From contig NZ_CP082922.1 of the NCBI RefSeq assembly GCF_019931675.1, positions 3,053,001 to 3,117,000 on the forward strand: a DNA stretch of 64,000 nt, read 5' to 3'. A program made the position numbers and the translations under genes. The DNA is from Nocardioides rotundus (lineage in GTDB: Bacteria; Actinomycetota; Actinomycetes; Propionibacteriales; Nocardioidaceae). Shown here one piece after another: positions 36,116 through 44,870 of the stretch. The notes under the pieces are model-generated. The model had not been told where the DNA came from, made no database searches, and was given only the letters and a program-made list of their open reading frames with translations. The first letter of the stretch is position 1. Every line of letters begins with the position of its first letter.

Positions 36116-37000
36116 TCAGACCTCCGGCGTCCCCTGGTGGAAGCGCTGCTGCCACCCGCCCGCAGTGCGGGTCCACAGGGAGCTGCGCAGGGCGCTGCCG
36201 TCGTCGCCGGCGGCCCGCCAGACGAGCAGGATCAGGTCGTCGGCGACCCGCTCGGCGGAGACCACGTCCAGCGCGACCTCGCCCTGCAGGGGGCCGATCT
36301 CGTCGAGCGTCTCCTCGCGGGTCCACAGCCGGCCCGACGCCCCGACCTCGCTCCACTGCGGGTGCAGCAGGGCGGCGACGGCCGCCCGGTCCCCGCGGAT
36401 CTCGTCGGTGAGCAGCGACCGCTCCAGGGCGATCACCTGCTCCTCCGCCGACGCCTCCGCCTCCTCGCCGATCAGGCTGAAGAGGTCCGCCTCCACGGCG
36501 GGCTTGGTGATCTCGTAGGCGTGCTCGCCGCGGTCGGCGCCGGCGAAGCCCGGCCCCCCGGCCGGCGCCTTCCCCTGCTGGAAGGCCACGGCGGCGGCGT
36601 TGGCCAGCCGGTCGGCGGCCTCGTTCAGCTCGTGCCCGGCGTGGCCCTTGACCCACTCGAAGCGGACGGTGCGCCCCTGCATGGCGGCGTCCAGTGCCTT
36701 CATGATCTCCACGTTGGAGACCGGCTTGCCGTCGCGCTTCTTCCAGCCCTTGCGCTTCCACCCCGGCATCCACTCGGTGATCGACTTGATGGCATAGGTG
36801 GAGTCGCAGTAGACCAGCAGCTCGTCGGTGACCCCGGAGGTCTGCTGGAGCAGATCGAGCACGGCGGTCAGCTCGCCCATGTTGTTGGTCCCGTGGGGCC
36901 AGCCGCCGGCCGCCCAGCAGTCGTCGTCGACGTACCACGCCCAGCCCGCGGGGCCGGGGTTGCCGAGGGCGGATCCGTCTGCGGCGGCGATGATCGTCAC
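36116..37000 (-). CDS. rnhA: Ribonuclease HI with C-terminal NTF2/DUF4440-like domain
   Basis: A 294-residue protein. Residues 1-145 are a complete RNase HI with AADGSALGNPGPAGW, NNMGELTAVLDLL, YCDSTYAIKSI and NEAADRLANAA, supplying the four acidic metal-binding residues. A linker leads to about 125 residues (EEQVIALERSLLTDEIRGDR to WQQRFHQGTPEV) with the look of a DUF4440/SnoaL NTF2-like fold. The first domain removes RNA from RNA-DNA hybrids; the role of the second is unknown. It heads the hyi-glxR operon. Confidence 0.9.
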   Translation of the reverse strand: MTIIAAADGSALGNPGPAGWAWYVDDDCWAAGGWPHGTNNMGELTAVLDLLQQTSGVTDELLVYCDSTYAIKSITEWMPGWKRKGWKKRDGKPVSNVEIMKALDAAMQGRTVRFEWVKGHAGHELNEAADRLANAAAVAFQQGKAPAGGPGFAGADRGEHAYEITKPAVEADLFSLIGEEAEASAEEQVIALERSLLTDEIRGDRAAVAALLHPQWSEVGASGRLWTREETLDEIGPLQGEVALDVVSAERVADDLILLVWRAAGDDGSALRSSLWTRTAGGWQQRFHQGTPEV

Positions 37001-37028
37001 GACGGAGCATCGTGCCAGACTGACCCCC

Positions 37029-37520
37029 GTGAAGCAGCCGACGTACGACGAGATCTCCGCACTTCCCAGCTATGCACCCCAGTCGATCCCGGTGGCGTTC
37101 GAGGACCTCAACGGTCACCTCAACATCCGCCACTACCTCGGGATCGCGAGCGAGGGCCTGGACGAGTCGCTGGTCGAGGTCGGGATCCCCAAGGACTGGC
37201 GCAACACCGGCCGCGCGGTGTTCTCCGCCGAGCACCACCTGACCTACTTCCACGAGCTGCGCACCGGCGACCGGGTCTCGGTCCGGGTGCGGATGATCGG
37301 CCGCTCGGACAAGGCGATCCACGTGCTGGTCTACCTGGTCGACGAGGGCCGGGAGCGGGTGGCCTACCTGATGGAGGAGATCTTCCTCTGCATCGACATG
37401 GAGCAGCGGCGTACGACGCCGTGGAGCGACGAGGTCAAGGAGAAGGTCGACGCCCGGGTCGCCGAGCACCGGGACCTCCCCTGGGAGCCGCAGCTCTCCG
37501 GCTCGATGAAGGTCCGATGA
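37029..37520 (+). CDS. Hotdog-fold acyl-CoA thioesterase
   Basis: A 163-residue 4HBT-type thioesterase. It contains [20 protein letters not shown] (active-site Asp region of the hotdog helix), [20 protein letters not shown] and [20 protein letters not shown]. It hydrolyses acyl-CoA esters; chain specificity is unknown. GTG 37029 gives the expected short N terminus. It overlaps typA by four bases and is divergent from rnhA by 28 bases. Confidence 0.88.
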   Translation: MKQPTYDEISALPSYAPQSIPVAFEDLNGHLNIRHYLGIASEGLDESLVEVGIPKDWRNTGRAVFSAEHHLTYFHELRTGDRVSVRVRMIGRSDKAIHVLVYLVDEGRERVAYLMEEIFLCIDMEQRRTTPWSDEVKEKVDARVAEHRDLPWEPQLSGSMKVR

Positions 37521-39406
37521 GCACGTCGAGGTCCGACCTCCGCAACGTCGCGATCGTCGCCCACGTCGACCATGGGAAGACCACCCTGGTCGACGCGATG
37601 CTGCACCAGGCCGGCGCGTTCACCGCGCACCAGGCCGAGGGGGTGGCCGAGCGGGTGATGGACTCCGGCGACCTGGAGCGGGAGAAGGGCATCACGATCC
37701 TGGCCAAGAACACCGCGGTCCGCTATCTCGGGCCGTCGGCGCCCGAAGGCGGGATGACGATCAACATCATCGACACCCCCGGGCACGCCGACTTCGGCGG
37801 CGAGGTGGAGCGCGGACTGTCGATGGTCGACGGCATCGTGCTGCTGGTCGACGCCAGCGAGGGGCCGCTGCCGCAGACCCGGTTCGTGCTGCGCAAGGCC
37901 CTCAACGCGGGCCTTCCCGTGGTGCTCGTGGTCAACAAGGTGGACCGCTCCGACGCCCGGATCTCCGAGGTGGTCGACGAGACCTACGAGCTGTTCATGG
38001 ACCTGCTCGACGACTCCCACAGCCAGGACGCCCTGGACTTTCCGGTGGTCTACGCCTCGGCGAAGGCCGGCCGGGCGTCGCTGGAGATGCCGGAGAACGG
38101 CGGGCTGCCCGACAGCCCGGACCTCGAGCCGCTGTTCCGGACGATCGTGGAGACGATCCCGGCGCCGACGTACGACGAGGGCGCGCCGCTGCAGGCACAC
38201 GTCACCAACCTCGACGCCTCCCCGTTCCTGGGGCGGCTCGCGCTGCTGCGGGTCCACCAGGGCACGCTGCGCAAGGGCCAGACCGTGGCCTGGATGCGGC
38301 GCGACGGGTCGGTGAAGCCGGTGAAGGTGACCGAGCTGCTGATGACCCAGGCCCTGGAGCGGGTGCCGGCCGAGTCCGCCGGCCCCGGCGACATCTGCGC
38401 GATCGCGGGCATCCCGGACATCATGATCGGCGAGACGCTGGCCGACCAGGAGAACCCGGTCGCGCTGCCGCTCATCCACGTCGACGAGCCGGCGATCTCG
38501 ATGACCATCGGCACCAACACCTCGCCCCTGGTCGGCAAGGGCGGCAAGGGACACAAGGTCACCGCCCGACTGGTCAAGGACCGGCTGGACGCCGAGCTGG
38601 TCGGCAACGTGTCGCTGCGCGTGCTGCCCACCGAGCGCCCCGACGCCTGGGAGGTCCAGGGCCGCGGCGAGCTGGCGCTGGCGATCCTGGTGGAGCAGAT
38701 GCGCCGCGAGGGATACGAGCTGACGGTCGGCAAGCCGCAGGTGGTCACCCGGGAGGTCGACGGCAAGCTGCACGAGCCGTTCGAGCGGCTGACCATCGAC
38801 GCCCCGGAGGAGTATCTCGGCACCATCACCGAGCTGCTCGCCAACCGCAAGGGCCGGATGGAGGGCATGACCAACCACGGCACCGGCTGGGTGCGGATGG
38901 AGTTCGTCGTCCCCGCCCGCGGCCTGATCGGCTTCCGCACCGACTTCCTCACCGAGACCCGCGGCACGGGCATCGCCCACCACATCTCCGAGGGCTACTT
39001 CCCGTGGGCCGGCGAGATCCGCTCGCGGGCCTCCGGCTCGCTGGTGGCTGACCGCGCCGGCGCCGCGACGGCGTACGCCATGACCTCGCTGCAGGAGCGC
39101 GGCGTGCTGTTCGTGGAGCCGACGACCGAGGTCTACGAGGGCATGATCGTCGGGGAGAACTCCCGCGCCGACGACATGGACGTCAACATCACCAAGGAGA
39201 AGCAGCAGACCAACATCCGCTCCTCCACGGCCGACAACTTCGAGAAGCTGATCCCGCCGAAGCGGCTGTCGCTGGAGCAGTGCCTGGAGTTCTGCCGCTC
39301 TGATGAGTGCGTCGAGGTCACGCCGGAGACGGTCCGGATCCGCAAGGTCGACCTGGACGCGAACACCCGCGCCAAGGCGGCCTCCCGGGCGCGCAAGGCC
39401 CGCTGA
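37517..39406 (+). CDS. typA: Translational GTPase TypA/BipA
   Basis: A 629-residue ribosome-associated GTPase. G-domain motifs are [15 protein letters not shown] (P-loop), EREKGITI (G2), [14 protein letters not shown] (G3) and VNKVDRSD (G4). It continues with EF-G-like domains III and V and the TypA-specific C terminus ([19 protein letters not shown]). It acts in ribosome assembly and stress-responsive translation. ATG 37517 overlaps the thioesterase stop. Confidence 0.96.
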   Translation: MSTSRSDLRNVAIVAHVDHGKTTLVDAMLHQAGAFTAHQAEGVAERVMDSGDLEREKGITILAKNTAVRYLGPSAPEGGMTINIIDTPGHADFGGEVERGLSMVDGIVLLVDASEGPLPQTRFVLRKALNAGLPVVLVVNKVDRSDARISEVVDETYELFMDLLDDSHSQDALDFPVVYASAKAGRASLEMPENGGLPDSPDLEPLFRTIVETIPAPTYDEGAPLQAHVTNLDASPFLGRLALLRVHQGTLRKGQTVAWMRRDGSVKPVKVTELLMTQALERVPAESAGPGDICAIAGIPDIMIGETLADQENPVALPLIHVDEPAISMTIGTNTSPLVGKGGKGHKVTARLVKDRLDAELVGNVSLRVLPTERPDAWEVQGRGELALAILVEQMRREGYELTVGKPQVVTREVDGKLHEPFERLTIDAPEEYLGTITELLANRKGRMEGMTNHGTGWVRMEFVVPARGLIGFRTDFLTETRGTGIAHHISEGYFPWAGEIRSRASGSLVADRAGAATAYAMTSLQERGVLFVEPTTEVYEGMIVGENSRADDMDVNITKEKQQTNIRSSTADNFEKLIPPKRLSLEQCLEFCRSDECVEVTPETVRIRKVDLDANTRAKAASRARKAR

Positions 39407-39497
39407 GGCTCTCCCCCCTCCCCTCCTGGGCCGAGTCGGCATGGGTGGGTACGGCGGCCGCGGGCGGGGTACGGCGCGCCGTCGTAGCGTGGGAGTC

Positions 39498-40250
39498 ATG
39501 ACCGACCTGACCGACGACCTGGGGTACGCCGACGACTGGTCGCCGGAGCCGCGGCGGGTGGTGAGCCTGGTCCCGTCGATCACCGAGGCGCTCGCCTCGG
39601 CCCGCCGCGAGGCGCTGGTCGGGGCGACCGACTGGTGCACCCACCCCCGCGACCTCGGCGTCGCGCGGGTACGCGGCACCAAGAACCCCGACCTGGCTGC
39701 CGTCCGCGGCCTGCAGCCCGACCTGGTGGTCGCCAACAAGGAGGAGAACCGCGAGCTGGACGTACGGCGCCTCCGCGACTCCGGAACCCGGGTCTGGGTC
39801 ACCGACATCGAGACCGTCCCGCAGGCGGTCGCGTCCCTGCAGCGGCTCTTCGACGACGCCCTCGGCTGGGGTACTCCGCAGTGGCTGGACAGGGCCCGCG
39901 AGCTCTGGTGCGGCACCCCTCCCCCGGTGACCCGGCGGGTGGCTGTGCCGATCTGGCGCGACCCGTGGATGATGGTGGGGCCGCGCACGTTCACCGGCGA
40001 CCTGCTCCGCCGGCGGGGCTGGGCGAACGTCTTCGACGCCGGCGAGGACCGCTACCCCGGCGTCGACGTCGAGGCGATCGACGGCGCCGGCGCGGACGCC
40101 GTACTGCTGCCCGACGAGCCCTATGAGTTCACCGCCGATGACGGCCCGGAGGCGTTCACGACGCCCACCGAGCTGGTGAGCGGGCGTCTGCTGACGTGGT
40201 ACGGCCCCTCCCTGGTGGAGGCCGCCGAAAGTCTGACCCGAGGCGCTTGA
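39498..40250 (+). CDS. BtuF-like helical-backbone metal receptor protein
   Basis: A 250-residue periplasmic-binding-protein-type fold (class III): RRVVSLVPSITEALASARRE, LVGATDWCTHP, AVRGLQPDLVVANKEEN and RDPWMMVGPRTFTGDLL. It lacks a signal peptide and any lipobox, unlike transport receptors for B12 or iron. It may be a cytoplasmic cobalamin- or heme-type binding protein. No ABC transporter genes lie beside it. The start has GGGAG upstream. Confidence 0.8.
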   Translation: MTDLTDDLGYADDWSPEPRRVVSLVPSITEALASARREALVGATDWCTHPRDLGVARVRGTKNPDLAAVRGLQPDLVVANKEENRELDVRRLRDSGTRVWVTDIETVPQAVASLQRLFDDALGWGTPQWLDRARELWCGTPPPVTRRVAVPIWRDPWMMVGPRTFTGDLLRRRGWANVFDAGEDRYPGVDVEAIDGAGADAVLLPDEPYEFTADDGPEAFTTPTELVSGRLLTWYGPSLVEAAESLTRGA

Positions 40251-40341
40251 CAACTTTTCCCCCGTAGGAGAACTCTCAAAGGCGCACATCCAGGTCCCAC
40301 GGGACCGGCTCGGGGGCCTGCATGACGAACGGGGGAAGTTC

Positions 40342-41592
40342 ATGCGCGTCATCAGCACGACCACAGTCGCCGCCCTGGCCCTGATCCCGCCGGGAGCCGC
40401 GATGCTCACCACGACCGCGACCGCGGCACCAGCGAGCTGCCTGGGCCGGCCGGCCACCATCGTCGGGACCACCGCCGACGACCAGCTCCGCGGCACCTCC
40501 GGACCGGACGTGATCGTCGGCGGCCTCGGCAACGACCGGATCGAGGGCTTCGACGGAGCCGACGTCATCTGCGGCAACGAGGGCGGCGACACGATGTTCG
40601 GCGGCGCGGGCGCCGACCGGATCGAGGGCGGGCCCGCGGGCATGAGCTACGGGAGCGACTACGTGCCCAACCGCCTGCGCGGCGGTCCCGGCGCCGACGA
40701 GCTGGACCCGGGGACCGACTCGCGCTGGGACCCGGAGACCGGCTGGGTGGTCGGGATCATCGACTACACCTACGAACCCGGGCCGGTCAGCGTCGACCTG
40801 GCGACGGGAAGCACCGACATCGGGGACAAGATCACCTACCGCCGCGCCACCCGGCTGATCGGCTCGGCGTACGCCGACACGCTCAAGGGCGGTGAGCACG
40901 ACGACTACATCGTCTCCGGGCGCGGCGACGACTACGTCTCCGGGCGCGCAGGCGACGACCGGCTGCAGCCGGAGCTCACCCGGCAGCGGGCCGGTGACCG
41001 GGACCGGGTCTACGGCGGCGGCGGGAACGACCACCTCTGGTCCCAGCACGGCCGCGACACCTTCGTCGGCGGGGACGGGGACGATCAGCTGCTCACGGTC
41101 TTCCCGGCCTCCCTCGACGGCGGCGCCGGGGCCGACGACCTCTCCCTGGACGTGCCGCGCCGGACCAGCACCGCCGAGATCCGCTGCGGCGAGGGCAGCG
41201 ACCGCACCGGCATCTACGGCGTCACGCCCGCCACGGCCTCTCCGCGCTGGCTGATGAGCATCGACGTGCCCGCGGAGCGGTTCAGGTACGGCCCCTTCGG
41301 CACCGGACGGATCAGCGGGTGCGAGACCTACGACTTCGTGGCCGTCAACGCCCGCTACCGCTTCGTCGGCTCCGATGTCGCGGAGTCGGTATGGGCGGAC
41401 GACCCCTACGAGGGCTGGGCCGGAGGCCCGTTGGTCGCCACCACCGGCGGCGGCGACGACTTCGTGCGCGGCGCCCGCTCGGGCAACGACCGGATCGACC
41501 TCGGGGCCGGCACGGACCGGGTGAACGCCCGGCGATCGTCGACCTGCTTCGCCTGGGAGCGCGGCTACTGCGGCGGGGAGAGCCGGCCCTGA
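40342..41592 (+). CDS. Secreted RTX-like repeat protein, paralogue 1
   Basis: A 416-residue protein with a Sec signal peptide (AALALIPPGAAMLTTTATAA). Calcium-binding nonapeptide-like repeats follow (VIVGGLGNDRIEGFDGADVI, CGNEGGDTMFGGAGADRIEG). Similar blocks recur near residues 170-235 and at the end (ARSGNDRIDLGAGTDRV). It ends in a conserved RSSTCFAWERGYCGGESRP tail with two cysteines, shared with the next paralogue. Predicted extracellular, calcium-folded. Unlike classic RTX proteins it uses the Sec route rather than type I secretion. Confidence 0.8.
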   Translation: MRVISTTTVAALALIPPGAAMLTTTATAAPASCLGRPATIVGTTADDQLRGTSGPDVIVGGLGNDRIEGFDGADVICGNEGGDTMFGGAGADRIEGGPAGMSYGSDYVPNRLRGGPGADELDPGTDSRWDPETGWVVGIIDYTYEPGPVSVDLATGSTDIGDKITYRRATRLIGSAYADTLKGGEHDDYIVSGRGDDYVSGRAGDDRLQPELTRQRAGDRDRVYGGGGNDHLWSQHGRDTFVGGDGDDQLLTVFPASLDGGAGADDLSLDVPRRTSTAEIRCGEGSDRTGIYGVTPATASPRWLMSIDVPAERFRYGPFGTGRISGCETYDFVAVNARYRFVGSDVAESVWADDPYEGWAGGPLVATTGGGDDFVRGARSGNDRIDLGAGTDRVNARRSSTCFAWERGYCGGESRP

Positions 41593-41615
41593 GGCCACGG
41601 ACGAAGGAGAAGGAC

Positions 41616-42881
41616 ATGCGCACCACCACCATCGCGGCACTCTCGGTGCTCGCACTCGCGCCCGTCAGCCTCACCGTGCTGACCACCACGACCGCCGCGG
41701 CGGCCGCACCCACCTGCTACGGCCAGCCGGCCACGATCGTCGGCACGGACGGACCGGACCGCCTCGTCGGCACTCCGCGTGCCGACGTCATCGTGGGTCT
41801 CGCCGGGAACGACCGGATCGAGGGCATGGACGGCAACGACCGGCTGTGCGGCAACGACGGCGGCGACGTCGTGTACGGCGGCGCCGGTGACGACCGGATG
41901 GGCGGCGGACGCGCCGCCATGAGCTCCAACGACCCGCCCCAGGTGATGACCCCGAACCGCCTCCGCGGCGGCCCGGGCGACGACATCATGGACCCGGGAC
42001 TCGACGTACGCGCCAATGAGGAGAGCGGTGGGCACGAGACGGTCGCGATCGTCGACTACTCCTCCTCGTCGCACGCCGTCAAGGTCGACCTGGCCACCGG
42101 TGTCGTCGACAACGGGGACCGGATCGTGGCACGCCCCTACCTCCGGCTGCTCGGCACGGACAGCGACGACACCCTGTTGGGCAGTTCCCACCCGGAGGGC
42201 CTGGAGGGCGGCCGGGGGAACGACCTGCTGGCCGGGCGGGCCGGGAACGACGACCTGCAGGCCGAGGAGTCCCAGCAGACGGCGACCGACAACGACCGGC
42301 TCTATGGAGGCGGCGGGAACGACCTCCTGGTGTCGCAGCGACCGAAGGACGTGGTGGTCGGCGGCGACGGCGACGACACCCTGGGCACCAGCGCCCCGGG
42401 CCGGGTCGACGGCGGGCCCGGTGGCGACGTGATGTCGATGGAGTTGCCCAACTCTGCCGCCGTCGGGGACGTCCTGTGCGGTGCCGGTGGCGACGACATC
42501 GAGCTCTTCGCCTTCGCGCCGGACGTCTCACCGCGGTGGCTGCTCGGCGTGGACGCCCCGGCCGAGAGGCTGACCTACGGCCCGCGGGTCTCGGGACGCA
42601 TCTCCGACTGCGAGCACTACAGCCTGGTCGGGGTCGACGCGCGCTACCGGTTCGAGGGCACCGGGGTGGCCGAGACCATCTACGCCAACGACCGCTACGA
42701 GGGCTGGCCCGGAGGTCCGCTGGTGGCCAGCCTGCGGGGCGGGGACGACGTCGTCTTCGGCTCCCGGGCCGGCAACGACAGGATCGACCTCGGCGCCGGC
42801 AACGACCGGGTCAACTCGCGCCGTTCGTCGGTCTGCTTCAACTGGGAGCGCGGCTATTGCGGCGGAGAGAGCCGGCCCTGA
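41616..42881 (+). CDS. Secreted RTX-like repeat protein, paralogue 2
   Basis: A 421-residue paralogue of its neighbours. The signal peptide is MRTTTIAALSVLALAPVSLT; the repeat blocks include VIVGLAGNDRIEGMDGNDRL and DVVYGGAGDDRMGGG. A central domain shared by all three contains VAIVDYSSSSHAVKVDLATG, followed by DSDDTLLGS and a further repeat run. The C terminus SSVCFNWERGYCGGESRP is nearly identical to paralogue 1. It lies 23 bases after paralogue 1 with its own AAGGAGAAGG site. Probably produced by tandem duplication and expressed together. Confidence 0.8.
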   Translation: MRTTTIAALSVLALAPVSLTVLTTTTAAAAAPTCYGQPATIVGTDGPDRLVGTPRADVIVGLAGNDRIEGMDGNDRLCGNDGGDVVYGGAGDDRMGGGRAAMSSNDPPQVMTPNRLRGGPGDDIMDPGLDVRANEESGGHETVAIVDYSSSSHAVKVDLATGVVDNGDRIVARPYLRLLGTDSDDTLLGSSHPEGLEGGRGNDLLAGRAGNDDLQAEESQQTATDNDRLYGGGGNDLLVSQRPKDVVVGGDGDDTLGTSAPGRVDGGPGGDVMSMELPNSAAVGDVLCGAGGDDIELFAFAPDVSPRWLLGVDAPAERLTYGPRVSGRISDCEHYSLVGVDARYRFEGTGVAETIYANDRYEGWPGGPLVASLRGGDDVVFGSRAGNDRIDLGAGNDRVNSRRSSVCFNWERGYCGGESRP

Positions 42882-42909
42882 CGGGCGGGCCGGACGGAAG
42901 GGGATCCAG

Positions 42910-44175
42910 ATGCGTACCCGGACCACCGCCGCACTCGCCGTACTCGCGCTCGCGCCGGTCGGCCTCACCGTGCTCACCACCACGACCGCCTCGGCGGCCA
43001 CGCCCACCTGCTACGGCCAGCCCGCGACGATCGTCGGGACGACCGGCCACGACCGCCTCCCGGGCACGTCGGGCCCGGACGTGATCGCCGGGCTGGGCGG
43101 CAACGACCGGATCGAGGGTCTCGCGGGGGACGACCTGCTCTGCGGCGGCGACGGTGCCGACGTGCTGTACGGCGGCGCCGGGGACGACCGGATCGCCGGC
43201 GGCCGGGCGCGGTTGCGCTACCCCGGGAGGTCCTTCGCCTACTTCGTCGCCAACCGGCTGCGCGGCGGCCCCGGCGCGGACCTGTTGGACCCGGGGCTGG
43301 ACACCCGCAGCGTGAACCGGCTGTCGATCCCGACCGTCGGGGTGCTGGACTACTCGCGGTCGTCCACCGGGGTGGGGCTCGACATCGCGGCGGGGACGAC
43401 CGATGTCGGCGATCGCGTGGTGCCCCGGCCCTCTGTCCGGGTCCTCGGCTCCGACTTCGACGACACCCTGCGCGGCAGCTCCTCCTGGGAGCGGCTCGAC
43501 GGCGGTCTGGGCGACGACGTACTCGTCGGGCGTGGCGGCCGCGACCTGCTGAAGCTCGACCCGTGGAACGATCCGCCGGCCGACCGGGACGAGGGCCACG
43601 GCGGACCGGGACCCGACGAGATCGAGAGCAACGCGGGGCCCGACCTGCTCTCCGGCGGCGCCGGGCGCGACCTGGTGGGCGTGATGGAGGGGAACATCTC
43701 CCCTGTCATCGTCCGCGGTGGCTCGGGGATGGACCGGATCGGGATCCAGCTACCCGAGGAGGCCGGCCCGACCGAGGTCAGCTGCGGTGGCGACGCGGGC
43801 GACGTGCTCAGCGTGGCCGGCAGGGCCCCGAACACGGACGCCGCGCCCTGGCTGGTCGACCTCGACGTGTCGAAGGGGCGGATCGCGCTCGGGCCGCTCG
43901 TCTCCGGGCCGCTCAGCGGCTGTCAGACGTTCTATCTCACGGTCAGGAACGCGCGGCTGCGGTTCGTGGGCTCCGACGCGGCCGAGGACGTGCGGGCCGA
44001 CACTCCCGAGAGCTCGCTGCGGGCCTGGACCCGCGGCGGCCCGGACCGGGTGTTCTCCCCGAGCGACGACGCCTTCGCCGACACCGGCGCCGGCGACGAC
44101 TGGGTCCACCTCACCGACGCCGCGAGGTGCCTGAACTGGGAGACCGGCAGCTGCGGAGGGGTCGACAAGCCGTGA
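42910..44175 (+). CDS. Secreted RTX-like repeat protein, paralogue 3
   Basis: A 421-residue paralogue, the most diverged. Signal peptide LAVLALAPVGLTVLTTTTAS, then PTCYGQPATIVGTTGHDRLP and repeats DVIAGLGGNDRIEGLAGDDL and VLYGGAGDDRIAGG. The C terminus ends in CLNWETGSCGGVDKP, keeping the two cysteines and WE core of the other two. AAGGGGAT precedes ATG 42910. The 28-base spacings indicate one transcript for the three genes. Confidence 0.8.
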   Translation: MRTRTTAALAVLALAPVGLTVLTTTTASAATPTCYGQPATIVGTTGHDRLPGTSGPDVIAGLGGNDRIEGLAGDDLLCGGDGADVLYGGAGDDRIAGGRARLRYPGRSFAYFVANRLRGGPGADLLDPGLDTRSVNRLSIPTVGVLDYSRSSTGVGLDIAAGTTDVGDRVVPRPSVRVLGSDFDDTLRGSSSWERLDGGLGDDVLVGRGGRDLLKLDPWNDPPADRDEGHGGPGPDEIESNAGPDLLSGGAGRDLVGVMEGNISPVIVRGGSGMDRIGIQLPEEAGPTEVSCGGDAGDVLSVAGRAPNTDAAPWLVDLDVSKGRIALGPLVSGPLSGCQTFYLTVRNARLRFVGSDAAEDVRADTPESSLRAWTRGGPDRVFSPSDDAFADTGAGDDWVHLTDAARCLNWETGSCGGVDKP

Positions 44176-44179
44176 GGTC

Positions 44180-44192
44180 CTAGGACGTCCAG
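44180..44192. promoter_or_regulatory. MarR operator copy 1 (marR promoter)
   Basis: CTAGGACGTCCAG, with the palindromic core TGGACGTCCA-type (GGACGTCC), sits 20 bases upstream of the marR ATG. The same 12-base sequence CTAGGACGTCCA recurs upstream of icmF at 44835-44846. A shared palindrome in both promoters implies autoregulation and control of icmF by this MarR protein. Confidence 0.7.
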
Positions 44193-44212
44193 ATTTCGGC
44201 TAGCCTGGGCGG

Positions 44213-44719
44213 ATGAGCGACCGCGACCCGATCCGGGAGGCCCGGCAGCAGTGGGTCGACCACGGGTGGGGCGAGGCCGCCGACGGGATGGCCATGGTGA
44301 CCTCGCTGGTCCGGGCCCACCAGCTGCTGATGGAGCGGGTCGAGGGTGCCCTGCGCCCGCACGGCCTCACCTTCGCCCGCTACGAGGTGCTGCGCCTGCT
44401 GTCCTTCACCCGCTCCGGGCGGATGCCCATGACCCGGCTCGGCTCCCTGCTCCAAGTGCACCCCACCAGCGTCACCAGCGCCGTGGAGCGCCTGGTCAAG
44501 CAGGGGTACGTCGAGCGGTTGCGCCGCGACGACGACCGCCGGGTGATCCTCGCGGCCATCACCCGCGAGGGCCGCGACGTGGTCGAGGCGGCCACCGCGT
44601 CGCTGAACGCGCAGGTCTTCACCGCGCCCGGCGTCTCCCGGGACGACGTACTCGGTCTCACCGAGCTCCTCGGCCGCCTCCGCTCCGCCTCCGGCGACAC
44701 CGTCATCACCACCCCCTGA
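44213..44719 (+). CDS. MarR-family transcriptional regulator
   Basis: A 168-residue winged-helix regulator. The DNA-binding helix region is MTRLGSLLQVHPTSVTSAVE, followed by the wing QGYVERLRRDDDRRVILAAI (the MarR DDRR motif). It is directly upstream of icmF and shares an operator-like sequence with it, so it probably senses an acyl-CoA or related ligand and controls branched-chain acyl-CoA metabolism. The ligand is inferred from context only. Confidence 0.9.
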   Translation: MSDRDPIREARQQWVDHGWGEAADGMAMVTSLVRAHQLLMERVEGALRPHGLTFARYEVLRLLSFTRSGRMPMTRLGSLLQVHPTSVTSAVERLVKQGYVERLRRDDDRRVILAAITREGRDVVEAATASLNAQVFTAPGVSRDDVLGLTELLGRLRSASGDTVITTP

Positions 44720-44834
44720 CGCCGACCGGGCACGTGCTGCACGCATATCCCGCCGACCGGGCACTTTCGACCACCGAACGGGGCCACCCCGCGATTACTT
44801 CCGAGTACGCCGGAGCTCGGCTATCCTCGAATTA

Positions 44835-44847
44835 CTAGGACGTCCAA
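44835..44847. promoter_or_regulatory. MarR operator copy 2 (icmF promoter)
   Basis: CTAGGACGTCCAA lies 24 bases upstream of the icmF start, within the expected promoter. It is identical over 12 bases to the copy in front of marR. The centre GGACGTCC is a perfect palindrome. Confidence 0.7.
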
Positions 44848-44870
44848 CTATCTATCGAGGAGTCCCGGCC

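Noticed and set aside
35496..37469. Long leftward frame overlapping rnhA and hyi
   Set aside because: Shadow of the real genes in another frame; no coherent domains.
44721..44768. Direct repeats GCCGACCGGGCA after marR
   Set aside because: Two copies only, 29 bases apart, with no conserved pairing; too little to call an element beyond the clear operators.
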